A DNA stretch of 64,000 nucleotides, from the NCBI RefSeq assembly GCF_026626635.1, contig NZ_JAPNKA010000001.1, positions 1,302,001 through 1,366,000 of the forward strand, in the 5' to 3' direction. Positions 38,901-50,100 of this stretch are shown here, one piece after another. The notes under the pieces are model-generated. The model was given only the letters and a program-made list of their open reading frames with translations. It was not told the origin of the DNA and searched no databases. The stretch comes from Archangium lansingense (GTDB lineage Bacteria; Myxococcota; Myxococcia; Myxococcales; Myxococcaceae). The translations under genes were made by a program, and so were the position numbers. Each line of letters opens with the position of its first letter. Within the stretch, counting starts at the first letter, position 1.

Positions 38901-41900
38901 ACCAGTACCTGCGTACCCTTCACCTTGGGCGCCAGCACGGCCTCGATGGCCTCGCGCGTCCGGAGCTGAAGCATTCCGCCACCGGGCACACCGGCCGCGT
39001 GGATGACACCGTGGAGCGCACCGAAGCGCTGGAGGGTTTCGGCAATCACGGCACGCATGCGCTCCGCGTCCGTCACGTCTGCTTTCAGCGCGAGCACCTG
39101 CGCCCCCTGCGCCTCCATCCGCTGGAGCGCGGGGATTCGGCCCCAGTCCTCATGGGGAGGCGGCTCCGAGCGGCCAGTGAGCACCAGCCGTGCCTTCACC
39201 TTGCTGGCGAGCTCCTCGGCGAAGGACAGGCCCATGCCGCCGAGGCCACCGGTGATGAGGTAGACGCCGCCCTCGCGCAGGGGCATGGCGGAGCCCGCGC
39301 CGTCTTCCAGGCGGAGCGCCTCGAAGTCCTGCACCCAGCGGCGGCCGTTGCGGAAGGCCACCGCGGGCTCCCCAGCTTCAGAGTCCAGCTCCGCCACCAG
39401 TTGCTCCACGAGGCGCTCGGCCTGCGCGCTGCCCGGGGGCGGGAGCACCACGTCCACACTGCGGGCGCGCACGTCCGGCAGCTCACGAGGGATGACGCGG
39501 CACGGGCCCAGCGCCGTCGCCTGCTCAGGCGAGGACAGGTCTCCGCCCACCACCTCCTGCATACCGTTGGACACCACCGTGAGGTGCACGGGGGCCCCAG
39601 TCTCCAGCCCGCTAAGCGCCTGCGCGAGGTGCAGCAGGCTAGAGAAGGAGCGGGAGAGGATGTCCTCGGATGCCGCGCCTGGGCCCTCGGGGGTGAGGCC
39701 AAACAGGTGCACGATGCGCGTGGGCAGACGTCCCTCGGTGGCCAGCTCCAAGAGCAGGTTCGCGTAGTCCTCACGGCGGGCGGGGTTCAGCTCATGGGCG
39801 TGCGCGCCCGTGCGGCGCCACTCGCGGCCCAGGGACGCCTCGACCACGTCATGTCCGAGCTTCCGCAGGCGCTCGGCCACGCGCGAGCCCAGGCCCGTCT
39901 TGTCCACCAGCACCAACCAGGAGGCCTTCTTCCGCGAGCCCTCCGCTGCCAGCACGCGAGGCGCGGACTGCTTCCAGACGGGAACGTAGAACCAGCTCGC
40001 CACGTCCGAGCGTTTCTCCAGCGAGCCGCGCCTTGCTCCTGCTGCGCCGGACGCACGCAGGTCCACCCAGTAGCGCTGGCGCTCGAAGGGGTAGGTGGGG
40101 AGCTGCTCGCGGCGGCGCTCCTCTCCAGCGAATAGCTCCGGGGCCTGCACACCGAGCGTCCACAGGTGGCCCACCGTGCGCAGCAGGAACTCCAGCGCGG
40201 GCATAGAGTCTCCGGCGGGAGGCAGCGTGGTGAGCATGACGTGTCCCGGCTTGTTGCGGGGACGCCCGCGCGCCAGCGTCTGCAGCACCTTGCCCGGGCC
40301 CACCTCCAGCAAGGCGGCCTCGGGCTGTTGCAGCATCGTGTCCAGCCCGTCCGCGAAGCGCACGGGGGCGCGCAGGTGCCGGGCCCAGTAGTCTGGGTCC
40401 ACAGCCTGCTCCGCGGTCATCCACTTTCCCGTCACGTTGGAGACGATGCGGAGCTGGGGCGCATGGCGCTGCACGCGGGCCACGGCCTCGCGGAACGGCG
40501 CCACGGCGGGCTCCACCATCGCCGTGTGGAAGGCATGCGAGGTGCGCAGTCGGCGGCACAGCACGTCGCGTGCGGAGAGCTGCTTCTCCAGGGCGTCGAT
40601 GGCCTCGAAGGGTCCGGCCACCACGGACCAGGAGGACGCGTTGATGGCGGCGAGCTCCAGTCCCGGGCCCAGCAGCGGAAGCACGTCCTGCTCGGCCATC
40701 TGCACGGAGAGCATGGCGCCCGGAGGCAACGCGTGGAGCAGCCTGCCGCGCAGTGCCACCAGCCCGAGCGCGTCCTCCAGCGAGAACACGCCCGCGAGGC
40801 ATGCCGCCACGTACTCGCCCACGCTGTGGCCGATCATCGACTCGGGCTGGAGGCCCCAGCTCAGCAGCAGCCGGCCCAGGGCGTACTCCACGGCGAAGAG
40901 GGCAGGCTGGGTGATGTCCGTCTGGTCCAACTCGCGGGCCGCTCGCGCATCGTCCGGGGTGGAGTCCAGCAGCAGCCGCCGCAGCTCACCGCGCTGGCGC
41001 CCGAGGATGTCGAGGCACCGGTCCAGCTCGCGACGGAACACGGGCTCGGAGCGGTAGAGGTCCGCGGCCATGCCGGGGTACTGCGAGCCCTGGCCGGGAA
41101 ACATGAAGGAGAAGGAGCGGTTCACCGGCTCCTGGACGCGGGTGAAGACGCGGTCCGGGGACATGGTGGCCAGCGTGCGCGCGGCGTCCTCCACGTCCCG
41201 GCATACGGCGAAGCGACGGTGGTCGAACACCTTGCGGCCCTTGTGCAGGGTGTACGCCACGTCCGCGAGCTTCAGGGACGGGGTGCGCTGGAGGTGCTCG
41301 GCGAGCCAGGTGGTCATCGCCTCCAGGGCTGCCTCGGAGCGGGCGGAGAGCACCAGGAGCTGCGGCCCGCGCGAAGCGGTGCCCGAGTCCTTGCGCGCGG
41401 GGGGCTGCTCCAGGACGACGTGGGCGTTGGTGCCGCCCAGGCCGAACGAGCTGACGCCAGCGCGGCGCGGCGCGGGGGCAGTCCAGTCGCTCAGCTTCGC
41501 GTTGACGTAGAAGGGACTGTTGGCGAAGTCGATCTCCGGGTTGGGCTTCTCGAAGTGGAGGGTGGGGGGCAGCTTCCCGTGCTCCAGCGACAGCGCCGTC
41601 TTGAGGAGGCCCGCGACGCCAGCCGCGGTGTCCAGGTGGCCCAGGTTGCTTTTCACCGAGCCGATGGCACAGGCGCCCTTGCGCTCATCACCCCCGTTGC
41701 GGAAGGCCTGGGTGAGGGCCTGGATTTCGATGGGATCTCCGAGCGGCGTGGCGGTGCCATGGGCCTCGACATAGGAGATGGAGCCAGGCTCCACGCCGGA
41801 GACGGCCTGGGCGAGCGAGATGACCTCAGCCTGGCCATCCACGCTCGGGGCGGTGTAGCCCACCTTGCCGGAGCCGTCGTTGTTGAGGGCGCCGCCGCGG

Positions 41901-42718
41901 ATGACGGCATGGATGTGATCGCCATCGGCGAGGGCCTCGGACAGACGCTTGAGCAGGACGACGCCCGCGCCACTGCCGCCCACGGTGCCCTGGGCCTTCG
42001 CGTCGAATGGCCGGCAGTGCCCGTCCGGCGAGCCGATGCCGCGCTCGTGGTGCAGGTATCCCGTGTTCTGCGGAACGGTGAGGGTGACACCGCCGGCGAG
42101 CGCCAGGTCACACTGGTGGCTGAGGAGGCTCTGGCACGCGTGGTACACCGCCACGAGCGACGTGGAGCACGCTGTCTGCACGGTGACGGCGGGGCCCTTG
42201 AGGTTCAGCTTGTAGGCCACGCGCGTGGACAGGTGGTCATTCTTGTTGTGGATGACGGCCTGGAAGGCGTTGGCCGTGCCCACCAGGTGCCCGGCGGAGG
42301 ACAGGTTGTGGAGCAGGTAGCCGTTGGCGCCCGCGCCCGCGTACACGCCGATGGGGCCCGGAAAGCCCGAGGGCTCCACGCCGGCCTTCTCTAGCGCCTC
42401 CCACACGCACTCGAGGAAGACGCGCTGCTGCGGGTCGGTGAGCTCGGCCTCGCGCGGCGAGAAGTCGAAGAAGCGCGCGTCGAACTGGTCGATGCCGTCG
42501 AGCACCGCGCGGGCCTTCACGTACTTCGGGTCCCTCAGCTCGGCCGAGTCGATGGCGGCGCGGTCCAGTTCCTCGTCGGAGAGGAAGCGGATGGACTCCA
42601 CGCCCTCCTGGAGGTTCTTCCAGAACTGCTCCACCGTGGCGGCGCCGGGGAAACGGCACGCCATGCCGATGATGGCGATGGCCTCGGGCTGAAAGGACTC
42701 CTGCTCGGGGGGGCTCAT
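35960..42718 (-). CDS. PKS module KS-AT-KR-DH-ACP with inactive terminal E domain
   Basis: The 2252-residue protein starts with KS (Cys184 in TACSTS, EAHGT, KSNLGH), then AT (GHSVGEY, Ser632; HAFH in the specificity region points to malonyl-CoA). KR follows (TGGLGGMG near 1157; Tyr1302). Next is a dehydratase fold placed after KR, with [10 protein letters not shown] (His1385) and Asp1548 in LIDRTSG. ACP comes next (LGGDS, Ser1758). The last 450 residues are an NRPS epimerisation-type domain whose HHxxxD motif reads HELVLD (His1939-Glu1940), so the catalytic His is lost. The module should add a C2 unit and leave an alpha,beta-enoyl thioester. The dead E domain ends in a DFPLTGL helix region like docking tails, so it may only serve transfer to the next NRPS. 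ATGA overlap with the upstream NRPS. Confidence 0.9.
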   Translation of the reverse strand: MSPPEQESFQPEAIAIIGMACRFPGAATVEQFWKNLQEGVESIRFLSDEELDRAAIDSAELRDPKYVKARAVLDGIDQFDARFFDFSPREAELTDPQQRVFLECVWEALEKAGVEPSGFPGPIGVYAGAGANGYLLHNLSSAGHLVGTANAFQAVIHNKNDHLSTRVAYKLNLKGPAVTVQTACSTSLVAVYHACQSLLSHQCDLALAGGVTLTVPQNTGYLHHERGIGSPDGHCRPFDAKAQGTVGGSGAGVVLLKRLSEALADGDHIHAVIRGGALNNDGSGKVGYTAPSVDGQAEVISLAQAVSGVEPGSISYVEAHGTATPLGDPIEIQALTQAFRNGGDERKGACAIGSVKSNLGHLDTAAGVAGLLKTALSLEHGKLPPTLHFEKPNPEIDFANSPFYVNAKLSDWTAPAPRRAGVSSFGLGGTNAHVVLEQPPARKDSGTASRGPQLLVLSARSEAALEAMTTWLAEHLQRTPSLKLADVAYTLHKGRKVFDHRRFAVCRDVEDAARTLATMSPDRVFTRVQEPVNRSFSFMFPGQGSQYPGMAADLYRSEPVFRRELDRCLDILGRQRGELRRLLLDSTPDDARAARELDQTDITQPALFAVEYALGRLLLSWGLQPESMIGHSVGEYVAACLAGVFSLEDALGLVALRGRLLHALPPGAMLSVQMAEQDVLPLLGPGLELAAINASSWSVVAGPFEAIDALEKQLSARDVLCRRLRTSHAFHTAMVEPAVAPFREAVARVQRHAPQLRIVSNVTGKWMTAEQAVDPDYWARHLRAPVRFADGLDTMLQQPEAALLEVGPGKVLQTLARGRPRNKPGHVMLTTLPPAGDSMPALEFLLRTVGHLWTLGVQAPELFAGEERRREQLPTYPFERQRYWVDLRASGAAGARRGSLEKRSDVASWFYVPVWKQSAPRVLAAEGSRKKASWLVLVDKTGLGSRVAERLRKLGHDVVEASLGREWRRTGAHAHELNPARREDYANLLLELATEGRLPTRIVHLFGLTPEGPGAASEDILSRSFSSLLHLAQALSGLETGAPVHLTVVSNGMQEVVGGDLSSPEQATALGPCRVIPRELPDVRARSVDVVLPPPGSAQAERLVEQLVAELDSEAGEPAVAFRNGRRWVQDFEALRLEDGAGSAMPLREGGVYLITGGLGGMGLSFAEELASKVKARLVLTGRSEPPPHEDWGRIPALQRMEAQGAQVLALKADVTDAERMRAVIAETLQRFGALHGVIHAAGVPGGGMLQLRTREAIEAVLAPKVKGTQVLVAAIEGLPLDFFVACSSLTSVVGRFGQVDYTAANTFQDAFMRAWQARTGTYAVSVNWGAWDEVGMAARPATRAQEGKPFAHPILHQCLVDTPQRLVFSGTLGEARSLWITDEHRILGNPTVPGVAYLELVRAAIAGRAQGRVIELLDTYFLTPLRVPEKETRELRLILEQDGDGYRWVARSLPKGGTGPSTDHAAGHVRIGGPQEPRFMDLEELRRRCHRPQPASFETEHEEGLGPRWRSVQGIHPGDGELLVTLELMPEFAPDFERMLFHPSLIDRTSGIAKSFLSEHGYYLPFCYKQLRLYADVPRRVVSYARFRKDELTDGETLAFDVVMMDERGRVLAEVERLTQKRVNDPAAELRALAAAARESAKARALPTEETQEILPREGVTALERILAARVMPQVVVSVRDLQTTLEHTDAQVRERFLQAMGETHASGEKTPRPSLKAPYVAPRNELEQRIAEAWQGVLGIDKVGIHDNFLELGGDSVQAIQIIARGNQLGLQLNPQQFFQYSTIAELAGMLSSMLSKQAEQGPVTGPALLTPGQRHFFEQAPREPSRISRVLGLDVDSSVEAATVSKAMGTLLAHHDALRLRFSKKGTEWKQEGSEPTDEVALTEVDLRALPSGEHASALYAEEQKLRARLELSTGPLFAASLVRLSSGSRLLLAGHELVLDAASWRLLEEDLTALLRAPNGAAAPRAKTASVKRWSERLADEATAEDVRKEEAVWLAGPWEGLARLPVDRADGATGTVRTHTVGLTEEETRQLTERLSTTWRAELEEGALAALVQALSSWTGSTRLLLDVRSNGRESFDGLDCSRTVGPFTVTWPLTLELGESATPDALKAVKERMRRVPRKGLGFALLRDGAHGELSEKLRRLPRAEVAFQHLGSSAPSESTWPGGYLLEVETFLSGDRLHVRVSGDDGAYRGATLGQLAENVLGALRALCNEEQARPAISAVDFPLTGLDDSQLGMLAQLIQDADES

Positions 42719-45700
42719 TTCCGACCTCTGCCTGCCTTGATGAGAAGGGCCTGCTGCTGCAAGGCCTGACGTTGTTTCTGCGCGCGGTCCTCGACCCGCT
42801 GCTGGCTCTGTCCGGAGGCCGCCGTCGCGCCCCCTTGGGCCTGCCCGATGTGCCGGGCGAGCGCCGCGACGGTGGGGTGCTGGAAGAGCTCCACCATGGA
42901 GAAGCGTCGGCCGAAGGCCGCGGCGAGCTTCTCGTGCACCTGCACCATGAGGAGTGAGTGTCCGCCCAGGTCGAAGAAGTTGCTGTGCAAGCCCACCTTG
43001 TCGACCTTGAGGGCCTCCTGCCAGATGGCCGCGATGGTCTGCTCTATCTGGTTGGTGGGTGCTTCGTAGGGGACGTCGGACTCGCGAGCAGCGGTGCTCG
43101 GATTCGGCAGCGCGGCGCGGTCCACCTTGCCGTTGCGCGTGAGTGGCAGGCGCGCGAGTGGCACCAGGGCCCAGGGCACCATGAACTCGGGCAGCATCCG
43201 CCGCAGCAGGCCCCGGAGCTGATTGGCCAGTTCTTGTCCCTCGGCTTCGGCGCCCGGAGTCAGGCCGCGGCGCGGGACGAAGTAACCCACGAGGTGTTGC
43301 TCGCCGGGCTGGGTCTCGCGCAGCACCACGATGACCTCGCCCACCTCGGGGTGAGTGCGCATCACGGCTTCGATCTCCCCCAGCTCGATGCGCAGACCGC
43401 GCAGCTTCACCTGGTGGTCCGCTCGGCCGAGGAACTCGATGCGGCCGCCCTCGCGCCAGCGGCCGAGGTCTCCCGTGCGGTAGAGGCGCGAGCCCAGCTC
43501 GCCGAACGGATCGGGGATGAATCGCTCGGCGGTGAGCTCAGGCCGGCCAATGTAACCACGGCCCACGCCCGCACCACCGATATAGAGCTCGCCCGGGATA
43601 CCAGGGGGCACCGGGCGCAGGTACGCGTCCAGCAGGTGCACGCGCACGTTGCCGAGCGGCCCGCCGATGGTGGGCTCGGGCGAGGCGGCGACGGGGCAGG
43701 TGGTGGAGTTCACCGTGCACTCCGTGGGGCCGTACATGTTGACGAAGCGGGTGTGCGAGCGGGCGCGCAGCTCCGTCCAGGTGCTCGCGGAGATGGCCTC
43801 GCCGCCCACCAGCACGAGCGCAGGGGAGAAGTCCGGCTCGCGGCCCAGGCCCTGGTCCAGCAGGGGGGCCAGCAGCGAGGGCGTGGTGTCCAGGACATCG
43901 AGCGCCTGCCGCTGCACGAAGCCACGCATCCGCGAGGCGTCCAGGCGGGCCTCCTCGGGGACAATGTGCAGCGAGTGGCCGTTGAGGAGCTGCACCCACT
44001 GTTTGACGGAGGTGTCGAAGACGAGCGGCCCGTTGAGGCTGACGCGCAGTCCGGGACCACGGCCTTCGTAGACGGTGTCGCGCAGGGTGGCCGCGAGGTT
44101 GAGCAGCGAGCGGTGCTGGATCATCACCCCCTTGGGCCTGCCCGTGGAGCCGGAGGTGAAGAGCACGTAGGCGAGCTGCTCGGGCTGTACGGTGACGTCT
44201 GGCGCGGTGTCCGGCGCGCTGGAGATCCGCTCGGCGTCGGAGTCCAGGAGGACGGCCGTGGCCATGCCCTCGGGGAGCAGGGACTGGAGGTGGGAGCGGG
44301 TGACGACGAGCCGGGCGTCGGCCTGCTGGAGCATGGAGCCGAGGCGCTCGCGAGGGTAGAGCGGATCGAGCGGGACGAAGGCGCCGCCGGCTTGGAGGAT
44401 GGCGAGCAGGGCAACGACCTGCTCCACGGAGCGCTCCAGGAAGAGGCCCACGCGCGTCTCGGGGCCCACGCCCAGCGAGCGCAGGTGCCACGCGAGCCTG
44501 TGGGCGCGGGATGCGAGCTGAGAGAACGTGAGCCGCTCGTCCTCGAAGGCCACGGCGAGCGCGTCCGGTGTGCTCCGAGCCACTGCGGCGAAGCGCTCGG
44601 GGAAGCTGCCCGTGGTGTCGTAGGGGCGCTCGGTGTGGTTGAAGGACTCCAGCCGCTGCAGCTCCTCCGGGCCCATCAGCGGTAGCGACTCCAGCGTGCG
44701 CTCCGGATTGGCGGCGGCGGCTTCGAGCAGCGCCAGCAGGCGCTCCCCCAACTTGTCGTCAGGGTAGCGCGTCGGGTCCCGATGGATTTCCAGGTCGAGC
44801 ATGTCCTGGCGCTGCCCGCAGAGCAGCTTGAGCTCGAAGCGGCTGGTGCAGGCGTTCATCCGCCAGGTGGTGAAGGTGAGGCCGTCCTGGTGGAGCGCCT
44901 CGGGCCAGGTGAGGTCCTCGAAGGCGAAGGGAAGGAGCGGGGCCTTCGCCACGTCGAAGTACTCCTGCCACGCGACAGTGTCCTGCGTGGCCCGGGCCAC
45001 CTCGCGGGCGAAATCGGCGAAACGGGCGTGCGCGCGTACCTCGCAGCGCAGCGGAAGGTAGCGCTCGAAGAGGCCCATCGCCTCATCCAGCCCATCGTAG
45101 GTGCGGCCATCGAAGTGCACCGCCACGGACCATTCGAGGCGTCCGGAGAGGCGGGCCAGCAGGAGCTGCCAGCAGGTCAGCACGAAAGTCGGTACCGGCA
45201 CGCCGATGCGCCCAGCTCCGGTTCTCACCATGGCGGAGAGTCCGGGCGGCAGCTCCCATGGCCGCCACCGGTTGATCCTGAAGGGCTCTTCGGGTGCACC
45301 TGGCCCCCGGGTGGGGAGCTCGATGGTGGTCGGGCCCGACAGGTCGAAGCCTTCCCAGTAGCGCCGGCCATCGCGGGAGTCCTCGGACTCCAGCAACTGT
45401 TGGAACACCTCCGACACGTCCGCGTACTGCATGGGCGGCTCGGGCAGGGGCTCGCCGCCGCCTTGTGCGGCATAGGCCTTGACGAGCTCGCGGATGAAAC
45501 AGCTCAGGCTCCGCCGGTCCGCCGAGAGGGCCGGGAGGTCCACCAGCAGCAGGTGCTGGGTGTCACCGCACGCTGCCAACGCGAGGCGACTCGGTTCCTC
45601 TGGCACGCGGGATACCTGCCCCTCTGGTCCCTGCTTCAGGAGCTTGTTGATCAGGTCGCCGCGGAGCCAATGCTCCAGACCATGGGGCCAGGTGTCGCGC

Positions 45701-45972
45701 CCACGCCAGTCGAGCTCTTGCAGCAGGGGCGCGGGCACGTCACCGGGCACCTGGACGGCGGTCTCGGTGCCCGGGAGCCGACGGTACGTGGTGCGGAGGA
45801 TCTCATGCCGGGAGAGCACCTCCCGCACGGCGCGCTCGAGGCGCGGCTTGTCCAGGGCGCCTTGGAGCTCCACCACGCACTGAGTGCGGAAGGGCGTGTC
45901 CAGGCTCGGGACGAGCTGGGACCAGAGGTGGGCCTGCTGCGGAGACAGACGGAAGCCGTTGGAGGAGGACAA
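42715..45972 (-). CDS. NRPS module: inactive C, A, PCP
   Basis: The 1085-residue protein has a condensation-type domain (about 1-440) in which HHxxxDG is replaced by PALSADR near 145-151, so both His are gone. An A domain follows ([10 protein letters not shown] near 602), with pocket residues read by hand as D-T-K-D-L-G-M-V-N. This is nearest to Glu/Gln codes (D-A-K/Q-D-L-G-V-V-D), but not a firm match. PCP with LGGHS lies near 1004, and a Gln/Arg-rich tail follows. The working C domain for this module is probably the one at the end of the FAAL protein. The start is TTG at 45972: it lies just after the hydroxylase stop, which overlaps the AGGAG ribosome site, and no ATG or GTG fits. Sequence upstream of 45972 in this frame is not coding. 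Confidence 0.88.
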   Translation of the reverse strand: MSSSNGFRLSPQQAHLWSQLVPSLDTPFRTQCVVELQGALDKPRLERAVREVLSRHEILRTTYRRLPGTETAVQVPGDVPAPLLQELDWRGRDTWPHGLEHWLRGDLINKLLKQGPEGQVSRVPEEPSRLALAACGDTQHLLLVDLPALSADRRSLSCFIRELVKAYAAQGGGEPLPEPPMQYADVSEVFQQLLESEDSRDGRRYWEGFDLSGPTTIELPTRGPGAPEEPFRINRWRPWELPPGLSAMVRTGAGRIGVPVPTFVLTCWQLLLARLSGRLEWSVAVHFDGRTYDGLDEAMGLFERYLPLRCEVRAHARFADFAREVARATQDTVAWQEYFDVAKAPLLPFAFEDLTWPEALHQDGLTFTTWRMNACTSRFELKLLCGQRQDMLDLEIHRDPTRYPDDKLGERLLALLEAAAANPERTLESLPLMGPEELQRLESFNHTERPYDTTGSFPERFAAVARSTPDALAVAFEDERLTFSQLASRAHRLAWHLRSLGVGPETRVGLFLERSVEQVVALLAILQAGGAFVPLDPLYPRERLGSMLQQADARLVVTRSHLQSLLPEGMATAVLLDSDAERISSAPDTAPDVTVQPEQLAYVLFTSGSTGRPKGVMIQHRSLLNLAATLRDTVYEGRGPGLRVSLNGPLVFDTSVKQWVQLLNGHSLHIVPEEARLDASRMRGFVQRQALDVLDTTPSLLAPLLDQGLGREPDFSPALVLVGGEAISASTWTELRARSHTRFVNMYGPTECTVNSTTCPVAASPEPTIGGPLGNVRVHLLDAYLRPVPPGIPGELYIGGAGVGRGYIGRPELTAERFIPDPFGELGSRLYRTGDLGRWREGGRIEFLGRADHQVKLRGLRIELGEIEAVMRTHPEVGEVIVVLRETQPGEQHLVGYFVPRRGLTPGAEAEGQELANQLRGLLRRMLPEFMVPWALVPLARLPLTRNGKVDRAALPNPSTAARESDVPYEAPTNQIEQTIAAIWQEALKVDKVGLHSNFFDLGGHSLLMVQVHEKLAAAFGRRFSMVELFQHPTVAALARHIGQAQGGATAASGQSQQRVEDRAQKQRQALQQQALLIKAGRGRK

Positions 45973-45983
45973 GGCGGAGTCTC

Positions 45984-47027
45984 CTAGGTGGGGGAGGGGA
46001 CGGGGCGCACGTCGTCCCAGGGGAAGAGGCGGGCCATTCCGACGAGCACCTTGCGCGGGCCGGAGAAGGGCGTGCGTGCGTGCGCGGCGAGCATGTTGTC
46101 GACGACGAGGAGGTCTCCGCGCTCCCAGGGGAAGGAGACCGTCTCGGCGTGGTAGGCCGCGCGCAGCGCCTCCAGCACCTCCGGCTCGATGGGCGAGCCA
46201 TCGCCGTAATAGGTGTTGTTGGGCAGGTCTTCCTGGCCGAACTCCGCGAGCAGCGCCGAGGCCACGGCGGGAGGCAGGGTGGAGACGTGGAAGAACGTGG
46301 CGTGATTGAACCACACCGGCTCGCCGCTGGCGAGGTGGAGCCCGGCGGCGCGGCGCACCTGGCGCGTCCTCAGTCGCTGGCCCTCGCGCCACTCGAACTG
46401 GATGTGATTGCGGCGGCAGTACGCCTCGACCTCGGCGGGCGACTCCGTCTGGAAGGCTGTCTGCCAGCTCAGTCCGAACTGGCCGCCGAAGTTGCGCACG
46501 TATGTGTAGCCCTGTTCGAGGAAGCGGGTGCGCAGCGCGGGGGGGAGGCGCTGGAAGACGCGGCGCGAGTCCACCAGGGGCGTACGGCCTCCCTCCTGCG
46601 CGGGCGTCACGCAGCAGAAGAACAGGCGCAGGGGGAAGGCCTGGTTATAGGACTGCTCGTTGTGCGGGAAGATGTGCTCGGCGGGCGGGTGGTCCGTGGA
46701 GGTGTAGACGTTGCCACTCACCTGCGAGCGCGGTGAGGAGCGCTCCTCGTAGGGGAGGGATTCATCGGCCACTGCGCGGATGGAGCGTTCCAGGGCCTCG
46801 GCGGAGGCGATGTCGAAGCCGCGGAAGAGTACGGCACCGTGGCGATGCAGGTGCTCGTCCACGCGAGCACGGTGCTTGCTGGCCCAGTTGGCGAGGTCGA
46901 CGCCCGGGAGCGTGGGACGGGCGAGCACGGGCAGGTGGAGTCCAGGCTCGAGCGGCTCGAAGCGGACCCAGTCCTCGCCGGACTCCGCCACCTCCCGGCG
47001 TTTCACCTGGGGGAGTGCCTTCTTCAT
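45984..47027 (-). CDS. SyrP/TauD-like Fe(II)/2-oxoglutarate hydroxylase
   Basis: A 347-residue member of the TauD/TfdA fold. The metal site has HNE (His122, Glu124 in FPHNEQSY) instead of the common HxD, which is typical of the SyrP branch, and the distal His316 in AAHARTPF. The 2-oxoglutarate-binding Arg is in the GPRKVLVGM segment. SyrP hydroxylates the beta-carbon of Asp on its carrier protein in syringomycin synthesis. Placed directly before the C-A-PCP gene, with overlap of stop and ribosome site, this enzyme probably hydroxylates the amino acid loaded there, which would fit an acidic residue. ATG at 47027 with AAGG 7 bases upstream; an upstream GTG-type extension to 47051 runs into a repeat region and is rejected. 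Confidence 0.88.
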   Translation of the reverse strand: MKKALPQVKRREVAESGEDWVRFEPLEPGLHLPVLARPTLPGVDLANWASKHRARVDEHLHRHGAVLFRGFDIASAEALERSIRAVADESLPYEERSSPRSQVSGNVYTSTDHPPAEHIFPHNEQSYNQAFPLRLFFCCVTPAQEGGRTPLVDSRRVFQRLPPALRTRFLEQGYTYVRNFGGQFGLSWQTAFQTESPAEVEAYCRRNHIQFEWREGQRLRTRQVRRAAGLHLASGEPVWFNHATFFHVSTLPPAVASALLAEFGQEDLPNNTYYGDGSPIEPEVLEALRAAYHAETVSFPWERGDLLVVDNMLAAHARTPFSGPRKVLVGMARLFPWDDVRPVPSPT

Positions 47028-47054
47028 GGTGTGCCTTCCATGGTTGCGCATGCT

Positions 47055-47158
47055 CCCTCTCCCTCTGGGAGAGGGCGGGGGGTGAGGGTTTTCGCGTGTG
47101 GGGTTCCCGTGGAGCGGGGGATGACCCTCACCCTGACCCTCTCCCAGAGGGAGAGGGG
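47055..47158. repeat. REPIN-like inverted pair within the biosynthetic operon
   Basis: Forward copy at 47055-47089 and reverse copy at 47124-47158, 34 bases apart, in the 100-bp gap between the FAAL and hydroxylase genes. The second copy encodes the last ten codons and stop of the FAAL protein. A hairpin here could tune operon read-through or protect mRNA. Confidence 0.88.
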
Positions 47159-50100
47159 ATATCGGTCTTGCGGCGCACGTTGCGAAACATGTCCTGCCGC
47201 TTGGACTTCAGCTCCTCGGCCCGTTCGCGCTCGCGCTGTCGCTCATGCTCGGCGAGGACATCCCGCAGCTCCTCCAGCGTGGCATCCGGGCGCTGCACTG
47301 CGGCCGAGAGCACCGTTTGATAGCCCTCCCCGAGCCGGACGATGGTGGCGTCGTCGAACAACGCGGTGCTGTAGCGCAGCACGCCGCCCAGTTTGCCTCC
47401 GTGCTTCGACAACAGCACCGAGAGGTCGAAGGGCGAGCCGCCGTCATCGAGCTCGAGCAGCTCCAGGCGCAGGCCGGGCAGCTCCAGTGCGGGCAGGGGC
47501 GCGTTCTCCAGGACGAACATCACCTGGAAGAGCGGGTTGTAGCGGGTGTCTCGTGGAGGGCGCAGCGTCTCGACGAGCTTGTCGAAAGGAACATGCGGGT
47601 GCGCATAGGCGCCGAGCGCCACCTGCCGCACGCGGGCGAGCACCTGCCGGAAGGTGGGGTTGCCCGAGAGGTCCACGCGCAGGACGAGCTGGTTGACGAA
47701 GAGGCCCACGAGCTGCTGGGTGCGCGGGTGCTCGCGGTTGGCGATGTCCGTGCCCACCACCAAATCCGTGCGGCCGGTGCGCTGGTGGAGCGTCACGAGG
47801 AAGCCAGCGAGCAGCACCATGAAGGGCGTGGCGCCCTCGGCCTGTCCGAGCTGCTCGAGGCCCACGGTGAGGGGAGCGGAGAGGTCCAGCGGATGGCGAG
47901 CGCCCTCGAAAGACTGAGTGGCGGGGTGGGGTCTGTCGCCAGGCAGCTCCAGCAGGGGAGGCAAGCCGGTGAGGCGCTCCTTCCACCAGGACTGCTCCGA
48001 GGCAAGTGTGCCGCCCTCCAGCCAGCGCCGCTGCCAGGCGGCGTAGTCCGTGTACTGAATGCGCGGTGCGGGCAGAGGAGAAGGGCGGCCCTCGGCGAAG
48101 GCGGGGTAGAGGGCGCCCAGCTCGCGCACGAGCACGCCCATGGTCCAGCCGTCCGAGACAATGTGGTGCACCGAGAGCACCAGCCGGTGTCGCTCCGGGG
48201 CGAGCTTCAGCAGCTTCGCGCGCAGTAGAGGGCCTCGCTCCAGGTCGAAGCGGTGGCGGGCCTCTCGCGTGGTGAGCCGGGTGGCCTCGGTTTCGCGCTC
48301 GGCCTCGGGCAGGCCGGACAGGTCCACGACGGTGCCCTCTCCATCGAGCGGGCCCATGTCTGGCACCTGCGCCGCGGGGAGCAGCACCTGTACGCGCTTG
48401 CTGTCCACGAAGGGGAAGCGGGCGCGCAACGAGTCATGCCGGCGGAGGATGGCCGCGAGGCTGCGTCCCAGGGCCTCCACGTCGAGCCGTCCCTCGAGCC
48501 TCACCGCCGCGGCGATGTTGTAGGCCGAGTTAGCCGTCGCGAGCTGGTCCAGGAAGAGGAGCCGCTCCTGGCCATAGGAGAGGGGCGGGTGGGGGCCGTG
48601 GTTGGCGGGCTCGAGGGGCGGAGGTGCGGAGGACGCCGAGTGTGCGGAATGCAGTGCCTCCAGCGCGCGAGTGGTGAGCGTGCCCAGGGTGGCGCCATCC
48701 AGCAGCAGCGCCACCGGCAGGTGGATGCCCAGCTCCTCCTCCAGTGCGCCCTTGAGCTCGATGGAGTGGATGGAGTCCAGGCCGAACGCGGTGAGGGGCC
48801 GCTCCTCGTCCAGTGCAGAGGCGGGCACGGCGAGGGCACGTGCAAGGCGGTGCCGCAGGTGCTCTCCGAGCAACCGGGTCCGCTCCGTCTCCGAGGCGCT
48901 CAGCAGGGCCTCGCGAGTGAGGGCGGGCGGCTCGGCCGGTGCCGGGGTCTCTGCCTGGGGCGCGGCGCTCTCCGTGATGAGCTCCAGCTCGCCCGCGAGG
49001 TACATGGCGCGGCAGGTGCTGCGTTGAATCTTGCCGCTGGACGTCTTGGGGATGTGGCCCGCTGGGACTAGCACCACGCGGCCCGGTGCCACCTCGTGCT
49101 GCTCGGCGACGGCGCGGCGGATGGCCCCCACGACCTCAGAGGGCTCCGAGAGCTTCGCGCGGTCCACCTCGTGGACGAGCACGAGGAGCTCCTGTCCATC
49201 CGCCTCCAGACTGAAGGCGGCGGAGCAACCCGGACGTAGCGCGGGGTGGCTGGCCTCGGCGGTCTGTTCCAGGTCCTGCGGATAGAGGTTGCGCCCGCGG
49301 ATGATGATGAGGTCCTTGATGCGGCCCGCGACGAACAGCTCTCCGTGCAAGAGGAACCCGAGGTCCCCGGTGCGCAGCCAGGGTCCCTCGCCGGTGTCGC
49401 TGCGGCGGGCGCGGAAGGTCTGCTCGCTCAGCTCGGGCCGGTTCCAGTAGCCCTGGGCGACGCTTCCGCCGCGCACCCAGATTTCCCCAATCTGTCCCTC
49501 GGGCACGGGAGCGAGCGTCTCGGGATGGACGATGAGCAACTCCTGGTCCATCGCGCTCGTGCCACAGCCCACGAGCTGGCGCACGCCCCTGGCACCCTCG
49601 GGCTTCCACTCGCGCACCACGGGAGGCTCGGACTTGCGGCCCCCGGTGACGAAGAGGGTGCTCTCGGCCAGGCCGTAGCAGGGGTAGAAGGCCTCGCGGC
49701 GGAAGCCGGAGATGGCGAAGGCCTCGGCGAAGCGGTCGAGCGTCGCGGCTCGCACGGGCTCTGCGCCGTTGAAGGCCACGCTCCAGGAGCTCAGGTCCAA
49801 CGCGGCGCGCTGCTCGGGCGTGGTCTTCCGCACGCACAGGTCGTAGGCGAAGTTGGGCCCGCCGCTGTGCGTGCCCCGGTAGCGCGAGAGGGCCTCGAGC
49901 CACCGCGCGGGACGCTTGAGGAAGTCCAGCGGTGACATCAGGACGACGGGGAAGCCGCCGAACAGCGGCTGGAGCACTCCGCCGATGAGGCCCATGTCGT
50001 GGTAGGGCGGCAACCAGATGACGCCCACGCTCCCGGGCGAGGGCTCGAAGCCGCTCTGGATGGCCTTCGAGTTGTGCAGCAGGTTGCCGTGGCTGAGCAT

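Noticed and set aside
45973..46392. N-terminal extension of the C-A-PCP protein into the hydroxylase gene
   Set aside because: The extension is the hydroxylase read in another frame. A ribosome site and TTG right after the hydroxylase stop explain the true start.
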